Shown here piece by piece: positions 48,001-60,000 of a DNA stretch of 64,000 bases. The stretch is from positions 11,389,427 to 11,453,426 of the forward strand of contig CM036767.1 of assembly GCA_020796225.1 (NCBI GenBank). The letters are read 5' to 3'. The notes beneath the pieces were generated by a model. It was not told where the DNA came from, made no database searches, and worked only from the letters and a program-made list of their open reading frames with translations. Made by a program: the position numbers and the translations under genes. Numbering within the stretch: position 1 is the first letter of the stretch; each line of letters opens with the position of its first letter. The DNA is from Arion vulgaris. Lineage: Eukaryota > Mollusca > Gastropoda > Stylommatophora > Arionidae.

Positions 48001-51000
48001 TCTCTAATTATAAATCTACCAGTTCTTAACAACAAAATTCCTACCATTAATGATGAAGGTATCTGCAAAGTAGAGTGACCGCACCATGGAAGCCATAGAA
48101 TCATCTGCACTGCGGGCTTCAACTTGTCTCTCTTCTGGTTTACAATCACCACCACCAGACACTGCTGCCCCTTCTGTACCCCCGGCTGGAGTCTCTTCAA
48201 TGTGCTGGGTATCCCTGACAATATTCATATGTTTTATAAACAAAATGAAATAACAAAGTTTCTATTGTATTCAACAAAATATTGCACATTATCTATGTGT
48301 AAATAGATAGCCCTGGTCATTCACTGCATCTTGTACTATCTCCAGTCGTCTCGACTTGTCTTACCCCTGGATACAGATACTCCTGGATGACGATTAGCGC
48401 AACTTTTCCTCACTTCAATCTAAATACAGAGCAAGCTACAGTTTCAGACGTGTTGGGAATCCCTGGCACTAGCATATCGCCCGTGTTGTGCTGCAAGGGA
48501 AGCAAAAATGGTACCACTGCAACCTACAAGGCATGTTGTAAGAGGTGACTGGTGTAGGACCTAGAGAAGCAACCATAAAAATAAAAAGCGCGCAGAAATT
48601 GGATGTGCTGGCATACTTGCAGGTACATAACTGGTATAATGTACAATTATTCTTAGGCTCAGATCACAAAGAGTGGTATAACAAGTTGTTGATATGATGC
48701 ATTCAATGAAGACATAACTTGCAGACATTACAAAACTTGATGACAGAAAATGTATAAATGATCACATAAAACTCACGCTTTATCATCTTTCTTCACTCTA
48801 TCATCTCTTTGTTTTTTCTCTGATCGCCGTCACGTAGTCGTGCAAATGATTCAAGTGATTTCTTCAAAGATTTCCTACGAGACATTGCTGTGTCAGAGGT
48901 TCCAGTAAGATCTGTAAATGTACAAATATTCCAGAATTATACAGGGTGTTCAACTTAAAAGCAGCCTATGAATGGAGCTAATCTGGCATATATGTATGGA
49001 AATGAGAAGGTTCAGTTATGACGTAGTATAGGTCAAGGTTGTGTGATGGTGTGTAATTGTAGTGCGGGAAGGGGCGATGAACAAATGTGACGTAGGACAA
49101 ACTAGTCAGAACCGGTTTAAATAGTAAATAAACACAACGCGATAGGTTATCTGGCAACTTTCGATTTGTCAATGGGGCTGCAATTATCTTGAACACCCTG
49201 TATAAACATGAGAAATGAAAATCCATCACTAATGAGAGTGCATACGTGATGAAATGATTGCCCCATTGATTCACTCTATAGAAAAACAAACGGATGATAC
49301 AAACCAAGGCACAACAACATAAATACATTAAATTGAAAAGCGCAGCCAACAGTCTTCAGACTGGAACACTGCGGTTTCAAAGCACACCTCCATATAATGA
49401 GTCTCAGCTGCCTGTAACTGTGGAGCACTAAAGCAGTCCCCAAAGCACACACATCTTGAAATACTGCCCCAGCATGAGAATATAAATCTGGCCAACAGGC
49501 ACAACCCTTCAGACATTAAATGAACACTTGAACATTTTACATGTAACTTTCTGAACACAATAAAAAGCACACATTCTATTCAATATTTGGTACCAGGCGT
49601 GTTCAAATGAAAACGGGACTCGTTACACCATGCGCGCTAGAGTGCACGGATATTGATGACATTTTGCACTAGTAATGAGTATCCAATAATTAACATACGG
49701 TCACGTGTTCATCTTCCCAGCATGTGCTGCATGAGACTATCACAATATGGTGTGATTCCGAACCCGTCCAAAGTAAATCAGCGTGCTGTGATCCAGTTTC
49801 TTTCATTTGAAGGATGTCAAGCAGTAGACATTCATCGGAGAATGAAGGCAGCATATGGTGACAAATGTTTGTTGAGGACAAGAGTGATGGAATGGGCGCG
49901 TATGTTTAAAGACGGACGTGAGTTAACAGCAGATCTTGCACCGGCCAGGTCAGGCGCATATTGTTGCAACAGAAGAAGCCATAATCTTGCTTGATAAAGC
50001 AGTACTGACTGACCGTCGTCGGAGCATTCGTTCGCTTGCAGAAGAATTCCATATGTCAATTGGGACAGCCCACATGGTTGTTCGGAAGAAATTGAACTAT
50101 CGGAAGGTGTGTTCAGAGTGGGTCCCACGGATGTTGACTGACCACCATAAGGAAGAACGGATGGGGTGGAGTTTGAACCACTTGATGCGTTACAGGACAG
50201 AGGTTGATGCATTTCTGTTGAGCATTGTGGCAGGTGATGAATCGTGGTGCCACCACTATGAACCGAGCAGCAAAATTGACAGCATGCAATGGAAACATCC
50301 AGGTTCACCAAAACCCAAAAATTCAAGACACAGGTTTCTGCTGGGAAGGTTATGGTGACCGCATTTTTGACCATGAAGGGCTTTTGTTGGCCGATTTTAA
50401 GGAACCTGGTGTCAACATCAATGCGCCCATTATAAAGACACTTTAGACAAGCTGCATAAGGCCATCAAGGCTAAGCGACCAGGCAAGCTTTCTCAAGGTG
50501 TGATTCTTCTCCACGACAACGCTCATCCGCACGTCGCAAAAATGTGCAGGAAACATTGGCAAAGAAGAATTGGGAAGTTCTTTATCACACAGCCTATAGT
50601 CCCGATTTGTCCCAGTGTGATTTCCATTTGTTCGGACCGTTGAAGAAAGCACTAAAGGGACAGCGATTCAACAGCGACGAGCGTGAAGACAGCGGTTACC
50701 ACATGGTTCAGTGAGCAGCCACGCACCTTTTTCTCGGACGGCATTCGACGTCTACCTAAACAGTGGGATGCTTGCCTAAATGCATACAGAGATTTTTTCT
50801 GATAAACCCAGGTGCATTCTTATTCACAAGTGGTTGCTTTGTTTAATTCCATTGAAACTGTTAATTTGCGTATAATAATAATAATTCCTCTCGTACTGTT
50901 ATACGTTACATAGGGCCTGCAAGTAAATTCTCCATACCGATCTATCCTGGGCAACTCGCTCAATCTCCTCCATGGAACTGAGATTGATATTTCCTGCCTC

Positions 51001-54000
51001 TCTCAGCAAAGTTCGCTTCAGGGTCTCCTTAGGTCGACCTCTCTTTCTTGAACCCTTTGCATCCCACTTCAATGCCTGCTTTGATATCCGTTGATCATTT
51101 CTCCTCAAGGTGTGCCCAACATATCTCCATCTTCTCTTTCTTATAACAGTTGTCACTAGTGGTTGACCAGACATGTCTCTGATTTCATCACTTCTGAATT
51201 CGTTCCATTTTATATTCATTATTTTTCGCAGACATCTATTTTAAAATGCATTCAACTTGCTTTCTATATCTTTATTTAATTTGCATATGATACTTTTTAA
51301 ATAAATCCACAAGTCCCGTTTTCATTTGAACACGCCTCGTATATTTAAGTTTCAATGTAGGTTTCAAGAAAGAGAGAACTCACTAGGGAAACCTAACTTT
51401 CTCTTCCCATGCTTTGTAATCTATATGGGTATATGTTGCATGTATTCAAGTTATATATTTACTAGATGTTTCATTGTTTCTTTTCCTTTCTATTTCTAGT
51501 TTTATGTGTGTTTTTGTGTTACATTTATTTCGTTATTCGTTTTTATTCCAGATTTTCCTTAGATACGTTTGTATTTGGTCGTCCATTTGTGTTTCATTTT
51601 AATTTGTTACCCCTGTTTGTTCGTTTGCTTGATAAAGGCCTTGTTGGTCGAACGTTGCTGTATTTTGTCATTGTTTTTGTAATTTGTAAAACTACAGTAC
51701 TTTGTAATTACGTGTTTTGCCAATCAAATAGTTTTACTGCAGTTCCATATATATATACTGAATATCTAGGGAAACCTTAAGATGTACTTTACAGAGAGAA
51801 GCAAGAAATATCAGACTCAATTCCATGGAAGAGATTAGAGTGAATTTCCCCAGGACAGAGCAGTAGGGAGAAATATATATATATAAATTTAGTTCACAAT
51901 GTAGACATAATTATCACACAACAAAGAGATAACAGGACGGCAACATATCAATCACTCACCATTTGGGTTAAGTGTGCACCGTGTTGCCACTTCTTTCTTT
52001 TGAGCATAGTCAAGAAGAGCAAAACCCTGACCAGTACCAGCAGCCACCCTAAAGAAAGAACAGTTTGCTCATCATCTCTAACGCAACAACTGCAACATGT
52101 ATAAGTATATTAATTAGATCACACAACGTAATTGTGACTATCACTTTTTTTGGGCCTTCTTATTGTATACACTTTTTATACATTGTCATGTTAGATCTTC
52201 AGGGGTGTTGTCAGAGGGTAAAGTACATATCTTCTTCAGTTCTCTCTCTCTCTCGCGATCACCGCCCAGACCGATGTACCAGATCTTTCCATAAATTATA
52301 TTCATGTGGAAATCTGATTAATGCAGCCTCCGCATTGGTGTGTTTTATGTCACATCTTCAGCACCATTTGGAGCTCTGGTGCTTATCCTTCGGTGATGTG
52401 TCCGGTCTCAGCCAGCGTTTATTCGGTTCGTTCTCCGTTCTGTAGCCATCTAGTTTTTTTACGGTGTGGGGTAGCTAGCTCCACGCCCAACCTCCTTAGT
52501 CACCTCTTACGACATGCGTGGCAGGTAACGGTGGTTCTATTCTTTACACCCCAATTTGGGCCTAGGTAACCACTCTGGCGTTTTTCAGGTCATCAGGCGG
52601 CCTTTCTGTCTCAGCTATGTCCTCTGGTCAAATCTATCGCTGTATAGGAATTTCTTCGCTTCTGTTGTTTCCTTTGCTTGATAAAGGCCTTTTGGTATCA
52701 CTTTTTTACTTTCCAAAACTATAGTACTTTGTTTTTAACTGTTTCATCCGCCTGAGTGGTTACCGAGGCCCAAATTTGGGGTGTAAAGAATAGAACCACT
52801 GTTACCTGCCACGCATGTCGTAAGAGACTATTAAGGTTTGCTGAAATCGGATGTACGTGTCCTAAACGTGTAGAAGTCTTATGCGTTTAGGGGCCTACCA
52901 AACCAATGTGCAACGTATACACGTTCTTGGCAAAGATCAAACATATCACAAAGAGTGATTAAAATGGGTCGTAAAGAACGTACGCAAAGAAGAAGAACTG
53001 TTTCACCGTTGTGTAAATGAAAAAGAAGAACTGTTTCACCGTTGTGTAACGAAAAAGTAACTATACAGTTTAATTCTAGTATGGAAAATTCCGCAACATC
53101 AATTGATAAAATGCAAATAACAACATTAAAATAATAAAATTAAAGTATGAGCTGGCCATAAAAACATTTATTTGTAAACTTACAGCTGCCACTCCGAGTG
53201 CAACACCAACGCAGTACAGGCCGCTGGTGGGTCAAGTTGCATGATACAGGTAGGCTGGAATCCTGCAGCATATTTAAGGCCATCAATCCTACAACTTAAT
53301 GCCTTGTGCCCTTTCCATATAAAGCCTTCATGTTCGCTCATGATATTCACTTTTACTTCCTGAAACAAATAAGGGAAAACTTTAAGACATACATCTGGCT
53401 TATCATATGATAAAACACAACATCATAGATGGGTACTATGGTCTATCCCCTAGCGAACAAGTTGCATATTTCGCCTCCATACTGGCCATAACAGGCTTTG
53501 GGCCCACATGTTCAACAAATTTTAAATTGGTACAACTAGCCTATGCCACTGTGAAAAGGCGGACATGACAGTAGAGCACATGACTGCAGAAAGGCTGGAA
53601 ACCTGGCCAGATAACACAGTTTCGCGAGAAGCTGTACGGACTGTCCCTAAAAACAACAGTACAATTCATGAAAAGATTTGGTTCATCAGTCTAGGCGGGG
53701 ATCGAGAGAGATATGATAAAACTATGGAGGTAATGGTGGTGGCAAAATCCCTGTAGAGGCTAAAGATGAAAACATTCACTCATGCTCAGCGACTCTATGC
53801 CCATGATACAGAAGATCAAGACCCGTTATGTACGAAGGCAGTGGATGCAATTAATACAAAATGCGACAATCCAGACAATTACCTTCATCTTTGTTCTTCA
53901 TCTTCCGAGGTGAAGGACAATGAGAGAGCGGATGCACTAGCGAGCAATGCTGCGATTGAGAATAGGTCTTCTATGGACAAAAGCACATCAGCAATGCTCT

Positions 54001-57000
54001 AAGAGAAAACACACTTTCTGAACATTTAAACGAAGAAGATAAAGGGTATTCTCTGTCTCGGCTGTGCAAGTTATGCTTACCAATAGGTGCGAAAAGACAG
54101 GATAACCATGAGAGAAACCCTAGTAGATACATCAACCAACAAAGAACGGGAGTTGTTAGTCTAAACACACTGAAATACATGCTTAGGAGGAGATTGGAGC
54201 AATTATGGACATGTCTGATGTAGATGATCCTCAAATGAACAATAGTAAGGATAATGGTAATGGAAAAAATTAAACAGAATTGATGGCTAATATATGTCAA
54301 CGGCCACAAAATAGAAAGAGTCTGCAACCTTGAATACCTTGGGGCATTGCTGACAAATGACAGGAATGCTATAAAAGAAATTAAAAGAAGGATGAGCATT
54401 GCTTTGCAAAAACTAAAAGAACTAACTAACTTATGGAAGGGGAAATGACATAAGAACAAAATCACGTTTTTTGGGGGTTTTCCCGATCCAGAAGCACTTG
54501 AGCTTTTCAGCTCTTCGCTCGGTGCCATGGACATCGTAACCCTTCGGTTCGGTGCCACGAACACTGTAAATCTGGGGAATCTGTAGCTTTTTCTGCCAGC
54601 CCGCAGAATTGAAATCATGTGTTTAAGAGCGTGCATTTTTCCATTGGCAACATATGGTTGTGAGACATGGAACATTGGCAAAGTGGCAGAGAAGATCATT
54701 AATGACTTTGAATGCAAATGCTACAGAAGAGTCAGAGAAAAGAACAAACACTTCTGTTCTGCAACAGCTTACAGAGAGTTGGCTATTAAAGAGTATAACA
54801 TCAAGGAAAATTAAATATTTTGGACACTTCAAACGACATGAGTGCCTAGAGAAAATAATTTTGGAGGAATGGTGCCTGGAAGACGAATGAGAGGAAAACC
54901 TAGAAGATGACGGGTGCAAGATGTCATTGACGATCTGAGAATGACTGCTGCTGATGCCGGCCAACTTGCACAGAACAGAGGGTTTTTCAGGATTGCTGTC
55001 ATGGGAGCCAAATTCCGGAAGGGACAAGCTAGACGATGATGAAAACTGTTACAATAGCAAAAGAAACAGAACAAGAAAAATGATACAAGAATTGCCATAT
55101 TCATCATAATTACACCAGGAAAATATCTTAACTCAATAAATTCTTCTTCTTCTTTGCGTTCGTTCTTTACGACCAATTTTAATCATTCTTTGTGATATGT
55201 TTGATCTTTGCCAAGAACGTGTATACGTTGCACATTGGTTTGGTAGGCCCCTAAATGCATAGACTTCTACACGTTTAAGACACGTGCATCCGATTTCAGC
55301 CAAACCTCATTAGTCACCTCTTAAGACATGCGTGGCAGGTAACAGTGGTTCTATTCTTTACACCCCAAATTTGGCTCCGGTAACCATTCGGGCGACTCAA
55401 TAAATTTCAAACAAGACACTTTATAATACACTTTTACTTCTTCAAACATTCCATATCGAATACTTGTTAACCAATCTTTGCTCCCCTTGCGAGCCTCGGC
55501 AACACATAAGCGATAACACTTCTTTAAAACATTATATTTATAAAACTCTTATTAATATATTTAACATATTCATAAATAACTTAACTTACCTTCAGGTCTT
55601 GCTCTCGTTCCTGTCTCTCCATATTGAATATCAGAACTTGTCCTGCAGAGCCTGCTGCTACTAAAGTCTCACTAAGAGCACATAAGGCTAACTTCTGTAT
55701 AGCCAGTCGTGGATCATCAGTATATGGATCAAATGTTCCTACCTAGAGAAGAAATAAAACGCATGTACTACCACATCTAAAGCATAGATTCTTTTTCTTT
55801 TTAATTGGCTACTGGAATGACGTCACAGAACTTTGGGCAGACCCATAGGTGCTCAGTCTCCCCCAACAGATGTCGAAGGCTATGTGTACTGATGGTTCCT
55901 GTGGCTGGTTGGTTAAACACACATCTGTCTCTGTTCTACTTGTACAAAGTGTAATTTCTTCGTTCACTCTACATCAACCACTTGTTAAACATCTTTGTGG
56001 TATGTCTGTGATTTGTCCCTTAGAGGGTCAGTTACCTAGCCTAAGGGAGTCCATCCCATTGATAAGCCAGAGCCCAGTTAGTATTGGACTTTACATTCAA
56101 AGTTTCCCGGTCTACACCAATGGGAGGTGGGATTAACTTGTGTGTTCTACAGGTCATCAGCAGGATACGTATTTTCCCTTTCCGTCCTTCTAGACCATTT
56201 CCCCATCTGCTGTCCATTAGGAATAACTTCTACACCATGTTTCATTAGGAACAATAAATGGAAAATTTTAAGACTGTAAAACAAAATATATGTGTAGCAT
56301 TGTATTTTACAGAAAAAATCTAAAATACATTGATATTTAAGCGTTCTAAAAGAAAAATCTTTTGACCTTACCGAGGATGGAACACGATAGGATTCCGCCA
56401 GGAAACTCAACCGCAGTCATTCAAAAATTTTGCTCTGTTACATTAATGTTTACAAAATTCAGTAATCACAAATTTTTTTACTCATTGTGGACAGCAGAAT
56501 CCGTAACTTTTGATTTTCTGTGTTACTGTTGTTTGTAAATTCATTAAAAAATTTGTGGATGAAGCGAAGATCCGCAGGAGACGTAGTTGTTAACGGACTC
56601 ACTTTCTTATGCTAGTTGTCCAATTCAATTCCAGTGTGCATTGAATATTTTTCAACTGCAGCGACTCTCAGGCCAACCCACATTTTAATTCTTCTTCTTA
56701 TTCAACTTTCAACTCCCAGCAGAGCACAGGTCTTCAATAAACTTCTTCCAGCTCTTTCTCTCTCTTTCCATGTTTTACCTATCCTTTTAATACCAGCCTC
56801 CAGCTCTCTTCTCCAGGTCTGTCTAGGTCTTCCCCTACTCCTCTTTCCCTGCGGGTTCCAAAACAGTGCCTGTCTTGTAATGTTTCCGGCCGGTCTTCTC
56901 AATGTATGTCCTATCCATCGCCAGCATCTCTTCCTGAGCTCTTTCTCCACAGGTACCTGCTTAGTTCTTTCTGAGTTCCTCGTTTGTAATCTTATCATAC

Positions 57001-60000
57001 CATCTCAGTCCCTCTATTCTAAGTAAAAATCCATTTACGAAGGTCTGCAGTTTTCTGATGGTTTCTTTTGTTGTCTTCCATTTTCCGAGCCATAGAACAG
57101 CACTGACTTCACATTTGATTGAAAGATTATCAGCTTTGTGTTCGTTTTGATCTCCTTTGACTTCCATATCTTACTCAATGCAATAAAGTTTCCCCTTGCT
57201 TTTTATATTCTTATCTTGACCTCTTTGTTTGTTCCTTTGTCTGTGTCTATGTTGCTACCAAGGTATGTGTATGATTCTACATCTTGTAGAGCTGTTTACA
57301 TTTCAATTGGGTACCAGGAAAAACACTGGGAAGTAAAGGCAGCAGGCACATCACCCATCCTGTTTTGACAGTTGATGAAAATACGGGCCAAACAGCGGAT
57401 TACTAAATATACCTTGTGGTATGAAAATGGGTTCCTCCTTTATTTTGGATAAGCACCTTTCATAATGCTCTCTCTTTAACCCTTTAGCTGCTAAGGACGT
57501 ATATAAACATTTTTCCCATTAAAGACGCATTAACACGTCTGTTATTATCTCTCCTCTGTGGGCTAAAGACGTGCTAACACTTACACATGCTACTGTCACT
57601 GCTATAGGCGTACATTCACGTTTGTGACCTAGAAACAGAGTAGCTACTTTTAGCTCAGCCTTCGGAAAGTATGTAGCAGCGAAAGGGTTGAGTAACTAAA
57701 TTTGACTAAAAAATAACGACGTCTCCAAACTAAAATTAATTCTTACCTTTCTGAAAGGTGGCCACTCTTCCTCCTCAGCACCTGGTGATTCGACAGCATG
57801 GTCAGGAATACCAAACACTGGGCATGTGCTGAGCTTGTACATTAGATGAAGGTTTGAGGTTGAAGCAAACCAGAACCGAACTGTGCCATCCTCATGACTG
57901 ACAAAACAGCAATAGTATATAAAAATTTACATACATAGTACAATCATCTGAAAACATCTTATATTGGTTATTTGTTATTGAACTGACATCACAGCACTCC
58001 GGGCTGACCTCCCCAACAGATGTCAAAGGTTATGCATACTGATGGTTCCTGTGGCTCGCTGGTTAAACACATTCCTCTCTCTGCCCCTCAAGCCTCCAGC
58101 TCTACTTGTACAACGTGTAATTTTAAACTCCTTAAAGCACTGGATTCATTTAACGTCAATTTTAGTGTCCTCATCCAACAGTAGGTTGCTAAGAGGCTGA
58201 AGAACATCCCACTTATCCCTCCTAAACTCTCCAACTAATCGTTGAAGCCTCTCTGCTTGAAAAGCCTTCTAACATTCAATCATAACAGAACGTATATTTT
58301 TTCAATAAAAATTTAAATTAATTAACTAGTCTACGTTAACAGGTGAAGTTAACAGTGCTGACATACTGCGAGCAGACACATGAGTGTTCAGTCTCTTTCA
58401 GCAGATAGAGAAAGGTAAGTATGCTGATAGTTATAATATAAACAAGATTAAGGATATACCTTACAGTAGATTGATACAAATTTTATGCTTATGCTTTGGA
58501 TTTGTATATGACACTTCCCAGCTCATCAGCCAAAAGAAGGCAAAAGTACTGCAAAGCAACAACATAGAGCAAGATCTGCTATTGAATGAGGGAAGGGATA
58601 TAGAAGATGGCAATTGTCTACTTGGAGCAAGATCAACCAATAAGGAGGTACAGAGGAGGAAATTAATGCCAGGATTAGGAAAGTCTGACAAGCCTTTGCT
58701 ATCCTGCACACAGTCTGAAAATATACTGCCACCTCCACTAAAATAAAGCTAAGGATTTTCAGCTCAGATGTGAAATCTGTGTTGCTGTATAGCTCGGAAA
58801 TCTGGCGAGTCACCAAGTTAATACAAATAAGATTCAGACCTTTGTCAGCGGATGTCTTCGGCGTATTCTCAGACTGAGTGGCATGATAAGAGTTGAAACA
58901 CAGACCTGTGGATAAGAAGAGGACTCATGTGGACCCAGGTTAAGAGGAGATTGGGCATATCCTACTGAAGACACAGTCAAGTGTCACTAGACAAGCACTT
59001 GAGTGGAACCCAAAAGGAAAACAGAACGTCCTAAGCAGACCTGGAGACTTAGCCTTCTTGAGGAACTGAGGGTGCTGGGCTGCGTGGGAGGCCATAAAGA
59101 AAGCAGCCAGAGGCCGAGAAAAATGGTGAACAACTGTTGAGGCCCTATGCTCCACGAGGAGCAGTGATAAGAGAGGTTTACCAGAGTTAATTTGGAGAAC
59201 TGGAGACTTACACGAAATGAAAATTATGAACCAGTTCGGGGTTATTCTACGAAGGATAGGATACAAAGCAAAGAGTTTGTTGCTGCTCTGCTACAGATGT
59301 AACAAAATGAAGAGCTGATCTTCAAGACGCCATACACTGTGATATTCACCATAAGACAGTGTGCCTCAAAGAGCAATGCTACTCCGATACAATGGACGCA
59401 AAGCAAAATAATGCTCACCCAAAAGGTGGACCTCAGAATTAACATAGGCAACGAAAAACACTGTTCAACAATCGCACGCAAAAGTCTTTTCTAGACATCT
59501 CTTATCCTGACATATATATGCTGTTCCACGTATAAATGCTGTAGCGTAGTTGTTAGTGAACTCGCTTCTCAAGGCTGGTGGTCTGGGTTCAGCTCCCGCA
59601 ATGTGCGTGGAATTTTTCCCGACCGCGCCGGCTCTCAGGTCGACCCAGCCTCAACTGGGTACCAGACATGCTCTGGGAAAGTAAAGGCGGCCGCGTGATG
59701 CTGACCACATCACCCATCGTGTGCGACGGTCAATGAAAAATACAGGCCTAACACTGTATTGACCTATATACCACAGGTATGAAAGGGTTCCTTTACTTTT
59801 TACCACGTATAAATAATTCACTGTCAGCTGGTATTGAACATACATGTAAACAGTGATATTTGTAAGACACATACCCAGTTAAAAGCAGATCTTTGGTTAC
59901 TGGAGATGTGGCCAAATTTTTCCCACCATTTATAGGCCAATCCTGAGGGAACAAAATCATACAAAAAGTCGTTTACTGTATAGTAAATTGTATACAATAT

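Noticed and set aside
49832..50374. 180-codon minus-strand frame
   Set aside because: It is the antisense shadow of the mariner transposase, which shows its catalytic motifs on the plus strand.
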